Source of the DNA: Oricola nitratireducens
Lineage (GTDB): Bacteria > Pseudomonadota > Alphaproteobacteria > Rhizobiales > Rhizobiaceae
NCBI RefSeq assembly: GCF_014904745.1
Contig: NZ_JACZCS010000031.1
Location: 62,001-126,000, forward strand
DNA: 64,000 nucleotides
Direction: 5' to 3'
The notes beneath the pieces were generated by a model. That model saw nothing but the letters and a program-made list of their open reading frames with translations, ran no database searches and was not told the DNA's origin. Below, in pieces: positions 9,631-18,556 of this stretch (position 1 is its first letter; each line of letters starts with the position of its first letter). The position numbers and the translations under genes were made by a program.

Positions 9631-10328
9631 GCGCCCCGATCACCATCGCGATCCCCTCCAAGGGCCGCCTGAAGGAAGAAACGCTGAAGCGCATGGAGGC
9701 CGCCGGCTATCCGGTCGAGCCGCCGAAGGACGCGCGCACCTACCGCACGGTCGTCGCCAACCATCCGAATGTCGAGGTGGCGTTCCTGTCGGCCTCGGAG
9801 ATCGCGCGCGAACTCGGCAACGGCTCCATCGATCTCGGCGTCACCGGCGAGGACCTGGTGCGCGAGGGCCTGCCCGACAGCGAGAACCGGGTGACAAGGC
9901 TGGCGCAACTCGGCTTCGGCCATGCCGATGTCGTCGTCGCCGTGCCGGAAGCCTGGTTCGACGTCGCGACGATGGCCGATCTCGGCCTCGTTGCCGCCGA
10001 CTTCCGCCACCGCCACGGGCGGCGGCTGCGCATCGCGACGAAATACTGGCGGCTGACGCAGACCCATTTCTCGCAGACGCACGGCATCCAGCTCTACCGG
10101 ATTATCGAAAGCCTCGGCGCAACCGAGGGCGCGCCGGCGGCCGGCCAGGCCGATGTCATCGTCGACATCACCTCGACGGGATCGACGCTACGCGCCAACT
10201 TCCTCAAGGTGCTCGACGACGGCGTGATCCTGCAATCCCAGGCCTGCCTGTTCGCGCCGAAGCGCGACGGAGCCGACGCGGCGCGCAAACAGGCGATCGA
10301 CGCTTTCGCCGCCGCGCTGACCCCGTAA
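9627..10328 (+). CDS. hisG: ATP phosphoribosyltransferase, short form
   Basis: A 233-residue catalytic subunit that joins ATP and PRPP in the committed step of histidine synthesis. It begins [17 protein letters not shown], has [15 protein letters not shown], and the PRPP-binding loop [17 protein letters not shown]. It lacks the C-terminal histidine-sensing domain of the long form, consistent with hisZ directly upstream, and overlaps hisZ by 4 bases. Confidence 0.95.
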   Translation: MSAPITIAIPSKGRLKEETLKRMEAAGYPVEPPKDARTYRTVVANHPNVEVAFLSASEIARELGNGSIDLGVTGEDLVREGLPDSENRVTRLAQLGFGHADVVVAVPEAWFDVATMADLGLVAADFRHRHGRRLRIATKYWRLTQTHFSQTHGIQLYRIIESLGATEGAPAAGQADVIVDITSTGSTLRANFLKVLDDGVILQSQACLFAPKRDGADAARKQAIDAFAAALTP

Positions 10329-10335
10329 ACAAGAA

Positions 10336-10397
10336 TGCCGCACTGCGGGATAATCCCGGCAGCGCGGCGGCATGAATGGCTGTCAGGAGGCCATTCA
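10336..10397. terminator. Paired hairpins between convergent genes
   Basis: Two adjacent inverted repeats fill the gap between hisG and the DUF4405 gene: a large imperfect stem (TGCCGCACTGCGGGA against TCCCGGCAGCGCGGCGGCA) and a smaller exact one (TGAATGGC / GCCATTCA). Neither is followed by a T-run, so intrinsic termination is uncertain, but the position between convergent genes fits. Confidence 0.45.
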
Positions 10398-10416
10398 AAC
10401 GGGACGAGATCCCTTC

Positions 10417-10923
10417 TTAATTAGCCATGGGCAGAGCGGTCAGGATTTCGCGGGCCGACTTGCCGGACGCCTCGGCGACCGCGTTGAGCGACTGGTCGGC
10501 GGAGGCGACGGTATAGCCCTTGGCGCGCAGCACGTCGGCGAGCCCCTCGCCGTCATGTCCGAACACCGGCGCGACCGCGGTCAGCGGCGCGGCCTGCAAT
10601 GCCCGCGCGGCGGCCATCTCCGGCGGGCCGTTGCGCGTCGGCCCGGTCGCGGTCAGGGTCGGCACGACAAACGCGGCGGCGGCAACGAGCGAGGCGGCGA
10701 GCGCGACTTTCATCGCCGGGCGCTTGAAATAGGTCGAAAACGGCTTCCAGTTGCGCCACAGATGCAGGACGAACGGAACGACGAGCGCAGTGCCCAGCCA
10801 TTCGTGCATCTCCTTCAGCTGCGCTTCTCCGAGGTGGAAGAACATCGCAATTCCGGAAATGAGCGAGACGACGAAAAGACCGGTGATCAGCGGCGTGGCA
10901 TAGCGCGACAGGACGGGCGGCAT
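10417..10923 (-). CDS. DUF4405 membrane protein
   Basis: A 168-residue inner-membrane protein. Helices are visible at about 10-30 (PLITGLFVVSLISGIAMFF), 40-58 (WLGTALVVPFVLHLWRNW) and 72-90 (VALAASLVAAAAFVVP). The histidines in MHEWLG and VLHLWRNW match DUF4405, a family resembling the membrane cytochrome b subunit, so heme binding is possible but not shown. The C-terminal 60 residues form a soluble, helical segment. Neighbouring minus-strand doxX is separated by a terminator. Confidence 0.7.
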   Translation of the reverse strand: MPPVLSRYATPLITGLFVVSLISGIAMFFHLGEAQLKEMHEWLGTALVVPFVLHLWRNWKPFSTYFKRPAMKVALAASLVAAAAFVVPTLTATGPTRNGPPEMAAARALQAAPLTAVAPVFGHDGEGLADVLRAKGYTVASADQSLNAVAEASGKSAREILTALPMAN

Positions 10924-11051
10924 CGGAACTTACCTCTTTGATAATACGGGCGGAAACTACACCTGCGCGTGCATCGGGTCCCGTTACAAATCGGAAAGGT
11001 TGCATATGTTGCATGGCAGCCATGCCCACGCCGCATGGCCTGGCTTTCGGG

Positions 11052-11082
11052 CAAAAAAAAACGCGGGGCCGAAGCCCCGCGT
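11052..11082 (-). terminator. Rho-independent terminator of the doxX gene
   Basis: Read on the minus strand, ACGCGGGGC-TTCG-GCCCCGCGT is a perfect 9-bp stem with a stable tetraloop followed by nine T residues. It begins 25 bases after the doxX stop. Confidence 0.92.
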
Positions 11083-11106
11083 CCTGTGGTCGAACCGGCG
11101 CAACGC

Positions 11107-11511
11107 TCAGGCGGCGGCCGGCGTGAGAGCGCCGCGGCGCGCGTCGAGCGAGAGGGCGCCCGCGCCGGCATTGGCCAGGGCGAGGAAGCCGCCGGCCATG
11201 GCGAGGTTCTTCATGAACATGATCATCTGCATCTGGTCGGCCGGATGGAAATGGAAGGCGAAGCCGGTGAAGACGGAGAAGGCGGCGAGCGCCCAGGCGG
11301 TCTCGCGGGTGCGGAAACCGACCAGGATGGCGATGCCTCCGGCCAGTTCGAAGATCGCCGCCGCCCAGGCAAGCAGCGTCGCGGCCGGCAGTCCGACGGA
11401 GGCGATATAGCCGGCGGTGCCGTCGATCGCGAAGAACTTGCCCCAGCCGGACAGGATAAAGATGAAGGCGAGCAGAATGCGCGCGACGAGAAGGATGAGA
11501 GAGTTGGACAT
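11107..11511 (-). CDS. DoxX-family membrane protein
   Basis: A 134-residue four-helix inner-membrane protein. The first helix (LILLVARILLAFIFILSGWGKF) with the conserved SG.GKF ending and the later pair LPAATLLAWAAAIFELAGGIAIL and ALAAFSVFTGFAFHFHPADQMQMIMFMKNLA are typical of DoxX/DoxD-like proteins, often tied to quinone or thiol redox. The exact substrate is unknown. The ATG at 11511 is chosen because the first helix starts right after it. Confidence 0.85.
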   Translation of the reverse strand: MSNSLILLVARILLAFIFILSGWGKFFAIDGTAGYIASVGLPAATLLAWAAAIFELAGGIAILVGFRTRETAWALAAFSVFTGFAFHFHPADQMQMIMFMKNLAMAGGFLALANAGAGALSLDARRGALTPAAA

Positions 11512-11628
11512 TGTCGTGAACCTCGGTTGTTGATGACCGGGAAAATAGCCATCCGGCAACGCACAACAATCCGGTGAAGCGGCGACAAACCGTTCACCAA
11601 TTACGAACGATTTCTTATTCTCCGTTCA

Positions 11629-13014
11629 TCAAACCATAGATCCGGGCCGGACGAACCGGTCGAAATCCTCGGCGCTGATATGGCCGCTGGCGAGCGCCTC
11701 CTCGCGCAGCGTGGTGCCGTTCTTATGCGCCGCCTTGGCGATCGCCGCCGCTTTGTCGTAGCCAATGGTCGGCGCCAGCGCGGTCACCAGCATCAGCGAG
11801 CGCTGCACGAGATCGGCGATCCGCTCGCGGTCGGCGTCTATGCCGGCGAGGCAGCGGTCGGTAAACGAGACCATCGCGTCGGCGAGCAGGCGCACCGACT
11901 GCAGCACAGCGTCGGCGATGACCGGCTTGAAGACATTCAGTTCGAAATGACCCTGGCTGGCGGCGAAGGTCACGGTCGTCTGGTTGCCCATGACGCGGGC
12001 GGCGACCATGGTCAGCGCCTCGGCCTGGGTCGGGTTGACCTTGCCCGGCATGATCGACGAGCCGGGCTCGTTTTCGGGCAGGATCAGTTCGCCGAGACCG
12101 GAGCGCGGGCCGGAGCCGAGAAAGCGGATGTCGTTGGCGATCTTGAACAGGTCGGCGGCGAGCGCGGTCAGCGCGCCGTGGAAATTGGCCAGCGCGCCGT
12201 GGCTCGCCAGCGCCTCGAACTTGTTGCGGGCGCTGCGGAACGGCTGGCCGGTGATGCGCGAGACATTGTCGGCGAATATTTCGGCGAAACCGGACGGCGC
12301 GTTCAGGCCGGTGCCGACGGCGGTGCCGCCCTGGGCGAGCGCATGGACGTCGACGAGGCTGTCGCCGAGGCGCCTCAGACCGAGTTCCAGCGCGGCGCGG
12401 TAACCGGAAAATTCCTGGCCGAGGGTCAGCGGCGTGGCGTCCTGGGTATGGGTGCGGCCGATCTTCACGATGTCGGCGAATTCGGCCTCCTTGGCGGCCA
12501 GTATCTCGATCATGTGGCGCAGCGCCGGGCACAGCCGTTCGGTCGCCTCCATCACGGTCGCGATGTGCATCGCCGTCGGGAAGGTGTCGTTGGAGGACTG
12601 GCTGGCGTTGACGTGGTCGTTCGGGTGAACCGGCGACTTCGAGCCGATCCTGCCGCCGAGAATCTCGATCGCGCGGTTGGCGATCACCTCGTTTGCGTTC
12701 ATGTTCGACTGCGTGCCGGACCCCGTCTGCCAGACCGCAAGCGGGAAATGGTCGTCGAGCTTGCCGTCGATCACCTCCTGCGCGGCTTGCGCGATCGCGC
12801 CGGCGCGTTCCTTGTCGAGCTTGTCGAGTTCGACATTGGAAAGCGCCGCCGCCTTCTTGACGACGCCGAGCGCGCGAATGACCGGCACCGGCATCTTCTC
12901 CGTGCCGATCGGGAAATTGGCGAGCGAGCGTCCCGTCTGGGCGCCCCAATAGCGATCCGAGGGCACCTCGACCGGGCCCATCGTGTCGGTTTCCGTCCGC
13001 ATCTTCCTGGCCAT
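11629..13014 (-). CDS. fumC: Fumarate hydratase class II
   Basis: A 461-residue, oxygen-stable iron-independent fumarase of the TCA cycle, homotetrameric and cytoplasmic. It has [12 protein letters not shown], the HPNDHVN-SSND block, [16 protein letters not shown], and the superfamily signature [11 protein letters not shown] with the catalytic serine loop. Length matches FumC. I chose the ATG at 13014 ([13 protein letters not shown]); the five codons before it are unlikely to be translated. No other TCA gene is adjacent. Confidence 0.96.
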   Translation of the reverse strand: MARKMRTETDTMGPVEVPSDRYWGAQTGRSLANFPIGTEKMPVPVIRALGVVKKAAALSNVELDKLDKERAGAIAQAAQEVIDGKLDDHFPLAVWQTGSGTQSNMNANEVIANRAIEILGGRIGSKSPVHPNDHVNASQSSNDTFPTAMHIATVMEATERLCPALRHMIEILAAKEAEFADIVKIGRTHTQDATPLTLGQEFSGYRAALELGLRRLGDSLVDVHALAQGGTAVGTGLNAPSGFAEIFADNVSRITGQPFRSARNKFEALASHGALANFHGALTALAADLFKIANDIRFLGSGPRSGLGELILPENEPGSSIMPGKVNPTQAEALTMVAARVMGNQTTVTFAASQGHFELNVFKPVIADAVLQSVRLLADAMVSFTDRCLAGIDADRERIADLVQRSLMLVTALAPTIGYDKAAAIAKAAHKNGTTLREEALASGHISAEDFDRFVRPGSMV

Positions 13015-13192
13015 GGCACTACTCCTTCGCATCCTCGATATGGGAAGCGCCGGCTCAGTGTCCAGCAGTCACACTTTCCGGCGATCGGGTTGCATGCCCC
13101 CCCATGCAAGTTAAATAAGGAACAGGCCGGCGGTTCCGCCGGGTGCAATCCCGAACCATGCCCCAACCATGGCAACGCGCGAAGGATATTTT

Positions 13193-13918
13193 ATGACCGG
13201 CAAGACAGTCCCGACGACGAAAAAGACACTCGCCGACTTTCCGATCTCGCAACGCTGGAAGCCGTGCGATCCGGACGTCATCCAGCTTTACGCCTTTCCG
13301 ACGCCGAACGGCGTCAAGGCGTCGATCATGCTGGAGGAAACGGGCCTGCCCTACGACCCGCACACCGTGCTGCTCACCGAGACGACGACGCCGGAATTCC
13401 TTTCGCTCAATCCCAACAACAAGATCCCCGCGATCATAGACCCGCACGGGCCGGACGGCGAGGCCTTCGGGCTGTGGGAGTCGGGCGCGATCCTGATCTA
13501 TCTCGCCGAAAAGACCGGCAGGTTCCTGCCGCAGGACCCGGCACGACGCTACGAGACGATCCAGTGGCTGATGTTCCAGATGGGCGGCATCGGCCCGCTT
13601 TTCGGCCAGTACGGCTATTTCGCGGTGATGAGCGGCAAGGAGATCGAGGATCCGCGCCCGCGCGAACGCTACCGCAAGGAAGCAGTCCGGCTGCTCAACG
13701 TGCTGGAAGGCCGGCTGAAGGACCGCAGCTTCATCATGGGCGACGAATACACCATCGCCGACATCGCCACCTTCCCGTGGATACGTACGGCGAAGATCCG
13801 CTACGAGGCCGAGGAAGCCTTCGAGATGCACAAGGTGCCGAGCGTGATGGCCTGGCTCGATCGCTGTCTCGCCAGGCCCCCCGTGCAGCGCGGCCTCGTC
13901 CAGCCGCCGCGCGAGTAG
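13193..13918 (+). CDS. Glutathione S-transferase (YfcG/YghU-like)
   Basis: A 241-residue soluble protein with an N-terminal thioredoxin-like domain (QLYAFPTPNGVKASIMLEETGLPYD, then NPNNKIPAI and the glutathione-binding ES in GLWESGAILIYLAEK) and a C-terminal helical domain with the N-capping TIADIATFPWI. The NGVK pattern after TP resembles the nu-class disulfide-bond oxidoreductases YfcG/YghU. The ATG at 13193 follows a GAAGGA ribosome site by 7 bases, which favours it over the in-frame ATG at 13169. Confidence 0.88.
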   Translation: MTGKTVPTTKKTLADFPISQRWKPCDPDVIQLYAFPTPNGVKASIMLEETGLPYDPHTVLLTETTTPEFLSLNPNNKIPAIIDPHGPDGEAFGLWESGAILIYLAEKTGRFLPQDPARRYETIQWLMFQMGGIGPLFGQYGYFAVMSGKEIEDPRPRERYRKEAVRLLNVLEGRLKDRSFIMGDEYTIADIATFPWIRTAKIRYEAEEAFEMHKVPSVMAWLDRCLARPPVQRGLVQPPRE

Positions 13919-13921
13919 AAC

Positions 13922-14356
13922 CTATTTGACGGTCAGCACCGCGCAGGGCGCAAGCTGGGCAACCTTGGTCGTCGTCGAGCCGACGAGCAGGCCGGTCAGC
14001 GAGCCGAGGCCGCGCCGTCCCATGACGATCAGGTCGGCCTTGCAGGCCTTTGCTTCCTCGACGATCGCATGCGCCGGATCGCCGGAAACGAGCTGGCTGG
14101 TGAAGTCGGACACGCCCGCTTCGCGGATCTCCGCTTCGGCGGCGCCGATCACCTCGCGGCCGGCCTTTTCGATCTCTTCCTTGGTCGGCGGAACCGGAAC
14201 CGCCGTATAGCCGACGATCAGCGTGTCGCCGATCGCCTGCGGCGTGTGCACGATATGCAGCTTGGAGCCGTATTTCTTGGCCAGGTCGCAGGCCACCCTG
14301 ATCGCCTCGCTGGCGTGGTCCGACCCGTCAGTGGCCACGATGATTTTCTCGAACAT
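13922..14356 (-). CDS. Universal stress protein (UspA family)
   Basis: A 144-residue single-domain Usp. The first strand FEKIIVATDGSDHA and the ATP-binding signature MGRRGLGSLTGLLVGSTT (G-2x-G-9x-GS/T) predict a nucleotide-binding form. It is monocistronic, 3 bases from the convergent GST gene stop, with no intervening terminator visible. It probably acts in stress tolerance; a specific role cannot be given. Confidence 0.9.
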   Translation of the reverse strand: MFEKIIVATDGSDHASEAIRVACDLAKKYGSKLHIVHTPQAIGDTLIVGYTAVPVPPTKEEIEKAGREVIGAAEAEIREAGVSDFTSQLVSGDPAHAIVEEAKACKADLIVMGRRGLGSLTGLLVGSTTTKVAQLAPCAVLTVK

Positions 14357-14453
14357 GCTTACCTCCGGTTGATGAACGCACAGCCTCGCACGGCGCGACG
14401 GGCGTCACATTGATTTCTGTCATCCTCCAAATCAAGGCGAAACAGCTGCGGCC

Positions 14454-15437
14454 TCAGCAATAGCGCTCCGGGCCGACGCTCTGTCCATCCGAATAGCGGT
14501 CGCCATAGGCGAAACCGACCGGCAGCAGCCTGTCGATCTCGGCCAGTTGCGCATCCGTCAGCACGGTATCGGCGGCTGCCGCGTTCTCGGCAAGGTGTTC
14601 CGGGGATCGGGTGCCGGGAATGGCGATGACATGCTCGCCCTGGCTCAGCACCCAGGCATTCGCCATCGTCGCCGGCGACATGCCCTGGCTGTTGGCATAG
14701 GCATTGAACCTCGAGACGATGGCCTTGTTGGCCGACCAGTTTGGCTCGATGAAGCGCGGATTGGAACGGCGGAAGTCCTTTTCCGAAAGCTTGTCGATCT
14801 CGGGCACAGCGTTGGTGAAGACGCCGCGTCCGACAGAGGAGAAGGCGACAAATGTCGCTCCGAGTTCGGCGCATGCCTGCAGCAGGCCCAGTTCCGGCAG
14901 GCGCGTCCACAGCGAATACTCGTTCTGGACCGCCATGACAGGATGGACGGCCGCGGCCCGGCGCAACGTGTAGGGCGCGATCTCGGACAGGCCGATGCCG
15001 CCGATCTTGCCCTCGTCCCTGAATTTCACCATCGTGCCCATGACGTCCTCGATCGGGATGTCCTGCTGTCGGCGGTGGATATAATAGAGGTCGACATGAT
15101 CCACGCCGAGCCGCTTCAGGGAGCCTTCCAGCTGTTCGCGGAGATTGGCCTCGGTATTGTCGAAGCGCCGCGTCGGCTGGGTGACGATGCCGCCCTTGGT
15201 GGCGATGGTGAAGCGGTTCGGGTGATCCTTGATGAAGGAGCCGATAAAGCTCTCCGACACGCCGTTGCCGTAGATCAGCGCCGTGTCGAGATGGGTGACG
15301 CCGAGATCGAGCGCCGCGGCGAGCGTGCGATGCGCCTCGGCCTCCTCGATCTTGCCGTAGGCGCCGGCGAAACTCATGCAGCCAAGCCCGATCGCGCCGA
15401 TCGACGGTCCATCCTGTCCGAGTTTGCGCTGCTGCAT
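14454..15437 (-). CDS. Aldo/keto reductase
   Basis: A 327-residue NADPH-dependent (beta/alpha)8-barrel oxidoreductase. The catalytic tetrad is visible: Asp in HLDTALIYGN, Tyr in the same segment, Lys in ATKGG, and His in YYIHRRQ. The C-terminal half has IPGTRSPEHLAENAAA, the usual cofactor-phosphate binding region. It resembles YajO/Tas-like AKRs of the pyridoxal-reductase/general aldehyde type. Substrate unknown. It is a single gene between uspA and glcF. Confidence 0.92.
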   Translation of the reverse strand: MQQRKLGQDGPSIGAIGLGCMSFAGAYGKIEEAEAHRTLAAALDLGVTHLDTALIYGNGVSESFIGSFIKDHPNRFTIATKGGIVTQPTRRFDNTEANLREQLEGSLKRLGVDHVDLYYIHRRQQDIPIEDVMGTMVKFRDEGKIGGIGLSEIAPYTLRRAAAVHPVMAVQNEYSLWTRLPELGLLQACAELGATFVAFSSVGRGVFTNAVPEIDKLSEKDFRRSNPRFIEPNWSANKAIVSRFNAYANSQGMSPATMANAWVLSQGEHVIAIPGTRSPEHLAENAAAADTVLTDAQLAEIDRLLPVGFAYGDRYSDGQSVGPERYC

Positions 15438-15541
15438 CGTCTCGATCTCTCCTGCCGATTGTACCGGCCTCGTTTAGGGGAAGGAGAGCCGATACGGCAA
15501 GGCCGGGCGCGAAAAATTCCGGCCGGTGAGATTTCGGTTGC

Positions 15542-16885
15542 CTATTCCGCCGCCAGCAGCGCGTCGAGCCGCGAGGGCCTGGCCTCGGGCACGCCGTCCG
15601 GCTTCGGGCCGCCATAGGCCCAGTCTAGCAGTTCGACCGTGTGCAGGATCGGAATATCGGTGCCCGAGGCAATCTGGGTGATGCAGCCGATATTGCCGGT
15701 GGCGATCACGTCCGGCTTCGTCGCCTCGATGTTCCTGACCTTGCGCGCCTTCAGCGTCGCCGAGATCTCCGGCTGCATGATGTTGTAGGTGCCGGCCGAG
15801 CCGCAGCACAGATGCCCTTCGGCCGAGTCCTTCACGCGAAAGCCCGCCGCCTTCAGCAGGTCCTTCGGCGCGGCGGTGATCTTCTGGCCGTGCTGCATCG
15901 AGCAGGCGGAATGATAGGTGACCGTCAGGTTCGGTTTCACCGCCGGGTCCGGCAGATCGATCGAGGCGAGATATTCGGTGACGTCCTTCGCCAGTTCCGA
16001 GACGCGCTTCGCCTTTTGCGCATAGGCCGGATCCCCGCGCAGCATCCAGCCATAATCCTTGACGGTGGTGCCGCAGCCGGACGCGGTGATGATGATCGCG
16101 TCGAGCCCGCCCCTGCCGATCTCGCGCATCCAGGCGTCGACATTGCGCCGCGCGTCATCGAGCGCCTGGTCCTCGCGGCCCATATGGTGGACGAGCGCGC
16201 CACAGCAGCCCTCGCCTTGCGGCACCACGACCTCGACGCCGATGCGGTTGAGGAGCCTGATCGCCGCCTCGTTGATGCCGGGTTTGAGCACCGGCTGGGC
16301 GCAGCCGGTCAGGATCGCGACGCGGCCGCGCTTTTCGATCGCCGGCGCATGCGTTCCGGGCATGGCGAATGGCGACGGGTTTTCGATTTTTCCGGGCGCC
16401 AGATCGAGCATCGCACCGAAGGCCTTGAGCGGCGGGATCGCCCTGAACAGGCTGGAAAACGGCCGGCCGAGCCTGGCGGCATAGAGAGATGCACGGAACC
16501 GCCCCGGATAGGGCAGCACCATCGCCAGAACGTTGCGCGTCAGCCGGTTGAAGAAGGGCCGCTTGTAGGTCTTTTCGATATGGGCGCGGGCATGATCGAC
16601 CAGATGCATGTAGTGGACGCCCGACGGGCAGGTCGTCATACAGGCAAGGCAGGACAGGCAACGGTCGATATGGGTGACCACCTTCTCGTCGGCCGGCCGG
16701 TTATTCTCCAGCATGTCCTTGATCAGGTAGATGCGCCCGCGCGGGCTGTCGAGTTCGTTGCCGAGCGTGACATAGGTCGGACAGGTCGCCGTGCAGAAGC
16801 CGCAATGGACGCAAGAGCGCAGGATCTTCTCCGATGCCGCGACGCCGGGATCCTTGAGCTGTTCCGCGGTGAAATTGGTCTGCAT
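15542..16885 (-). CDS. glcF: Glycolate oxidase iron-sulfur subunit
   Basis: A 447-residue subunit that passes electrons from the flavin subunits of glycolate dehydrogenase to the membrane quinone pool. It has two 4Fe-4S ferredoxin motifs, CVHCGFCTATCP near residue 28 and CLSCLACMTTCP near residue 78, and two C-terminal CCG domains (GEGCCGAL, and later HLCCGSAGTYNI). It is the last gene of the glcD-glcE-DUF4870-glcF run, 21 bases after the DUF4870 gene. Confidence 0.96.
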   Translation of the reverse strand: MQTNFTAEQLKDPGVAASEKILRSCVHCGFCTATCPTYVTLGNELDSPRGRIYLIKDMLENNRPADEKVVTHIDRCLSCLACMTTCPSGVHYMHLVDHARAHIEKTYKRPFFNRLTRNVLAMVLPYPGRFRASLYAARLGRPFSSLFRAIPPLKAFGAMLDLAPGKIENPSPFAMPGTHAPAIEKRGRVAILTGCAQPVLKPGINEAAIRLLNRIGVEVVVPQGEGCCGALVHHMGREDQALDDARRNVDAWMREIGRGGLDAIIITASGCGTTVKDYGWMLRGDPAYAQKAKRVSELAKDVTEYLASIDLPDPAVKPNLTVTYHSACSMQHGQKITAAPKDLLKAAGFRVKDSAEGHLCCGSAGTYNIMQPEISATLKARKVRNIEATKPDVIATGNIGCITQIASGTDIPILHTVELLDWAYGGPKPDGVPEARPSRLDALLAAE

Positions 16886-16906
16886 GGCGACTTGTCTTCC
16901 CGAGTG

Positions 16907-17290
16907 TCAGATCCACCAGGTCATCGGATCGGGGATCGGTTCGTTTTTGTTGAGCGCCATCAGGCCCTTGACCAGGCGAATGACGGCCCAGACCATGACC
17001 GCGAACATCAGCACGAAGCCGATGGCGACAAAGGCGAGAACCACGGCGATGGCGCTGTAGAGCAGACCGATCCAGAAGGTGCGGATGAGCCAGGTGTAGT
17101 GGGTTTCGACGAATCCGCCGGCCTTGCCGCGATTGAGATAGGCCATGACGACACCGATGATCGCCGAGATGCCGATGACGAAGCCGACGAGATAGAGAAT
17201 GTAGATGACAAGCGCGTTCTGCGAACCGGGCTCCAGCCACTTGTCGGTCTGGCGCGGCATGGGGGGCGGCGTGTTCTGGGGGTCCGTCAT
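16907..17290 (-). CDS. DUF4870-type membrane protein inside the glc operon
   Basis: A 127-residue inner-membrane protein with a proline-rich cytoplasmic start and three or four helices (ALVIYILYLVGFVIGISAIIGVVMAYL; a middle helix TFWIGLLYSAIAVVLAFVAIGFVLMFAVMVWAVI split by a turn). The pattern of a short soluble leader, then helices, and a final NEPIPDP fits DUF4870. It lies 24 bases after glcE and 21 before glcF, so it is part of the operon, but there is no sequence evidence that it functions with glycolate oxidase. Confidence 0.75.
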   Translation of the reverse strand: MTDPQNTPPPMPRQTDKWLEPGSQNALVIYILYLVGFVIGISAIIGVVMAYLNRGKAGGFVETHYTWLIRTFWIGLLYSAIAVVLAFVAIGFVLMFAVMVWAVIRLVKGLMALNKNEPIPDPMTWWI

Positions 17291-17314
17291 GGTGCTTTCT
17301 CCGAATGGATGGGT

Positions 17315-18556
17315 TCAGGCAGCCCTGCGGCCGCCATCGAACACCATTCTCCCCGGATTGAAAACTCCCGCCGGATCCAGCGAGGCGCGCACGCGCTCGG
17401 TCAGCGCCGCGACCGGCGCGGGCTGCGGCTGGAACACCGGAACGGATGCGCGGACCGCTTCGGAGGCGCGGACCAGCGTCGCATGGCCGCCGGCGTTCTT
17501 CGCGATCGTCTCGCGCACCAACTGCGCCTGGGCGTCGCCGTCCTCGGCAAGCTGCAGCCAGACGAGCCCGCCCTGCCAGTCATAGAAGACCTCGCCATGG
17601 ACTTCGCGCAGGATCATGGCGGTGACGTCGTGCCCGGCCATCGGGGCGACGGAGATCTTCCACAGCGGCGACGAGCGGCCGGCAAAGGGCGCGACATCGC
17701 GGATATCCGCCCACAGCGCGACGGATTGCGCCTCGGCTGCAATGCTTGTCACATGGTGCGTGGCAAGCGCCGCGCGCAACCTCTCGAGGCGCACCTCGAC
17801 GGACTCGGAAAATCCCTCGATACGAAACGTGGTTATCGCGCCGCCGCCGGAAAGATCGGCTGCGCTGCGCTCCGCGATCATCGCCGGAAGATGGGCCGCG
17901 CCGGAAACTTCCGCGCTGGTTCCCATGGCCGCCGCCATCAGGTTCGCCGCCTCGGCGTCATCGGCCCCGTGGACGAGAAGCGTCGCCTCGGTTTCCGGGC
18001 GCGGCAGGACCTTGAACGACACCTCGGTCAGAAGCCCGAGCGTGCCCCAGCTTCCGGCCATCAGCTTGACCAGGTCGAGGCCGGTGACGTTCTTCATCAC
18101 GCGGCCGCCATTCCTGATGATCTCGCCCGCCCCGTTGACGAAGCGCACGCCGAGCAGCCCGTCGCGCGCCGCGCCGGCGATGATCCGCCGCGGGCCCGAT
18201 ATGTTGGCGGCCGCAATGGCGCCGATGGTCGGCACGCCATTGGCGCCGGTGAGGCCGTGCCAGTCACCCGGTTCGAAGGCGAGCATCTGGCCCGCTTCCG
18301 CCAGCGCCGCCTCGATCTCGGCGACCGGCGTGCCGGCGCGCGCCGTCAGCACCAGTTCGGCGGGATTGTATTCGGTGATGCCGGTCAGCCCCGACGTCGA
18401 CAATGTTCGGTCCGCCGCAAATGGCTGGCCGATGCCGCGCTTGGTGCCGCCGCCGGCGATCTCCAGCGTTTCGCCCCTGCCCGCGGCTTCGCGGATGATG
18501 TCGGCGGCTTCCTGTTCGGTTGCCGGCTGTATCAGGTCCCTGCCAGCCATCGTCAC
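17315..18556 (-). CDS. glcE: Glycolate oxidase FAD-binding subunit
   Basis: A 413-residue flavoprotein of the FAD-linked oxidase family. The FAD_binding_4 motif is seen early as LEIAGGGTKRGIGQP, followed by GANGVPTIGAIAAANISGPRR. The C-terminal CFNPGRMV-like ending (DPAGVFNPGRMVFDGG) is typical. It overlaps glcD by ATGA. GlcE pairs with GlcD and is required for activity in E. coli. Confidence 0.95.
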   Translation of the reverse strand: MTMAGRDLIQPATEQEAADIIREAAGRGETLEIAGGGTKRGIGQPFAADRTLSTSGLTGITEYNPAELVLTARAGTPVAEIEAALAEAGQMLAFEPGDWHGLTGANGVPTIGAIAAANISGPRRIIAGAARDGLLGVRFVNGAGEIIRNGGRVMKNVTGLDLVKLMAGSWGTLGLLTEVSFKVLPRPETEATLLVHGADDAEAANLMAAAMGTSAEVSGAAHLPAMIAERSAADLSGGGAITTFRIEGFSESVEVRLERLRAALATHHVTSIAAEAQSVALWADIRDVAPFAGRSSPLWKISVAPMAGHDVTAMILREVHGEVFYDWQGGLVWLQLAEDGDAQAQLVRETIAKNAGGHATLVRASEAVRASVPVFQPQPAPVAALTERVRASLDPAGVFNPGRMVFDGGRRAA

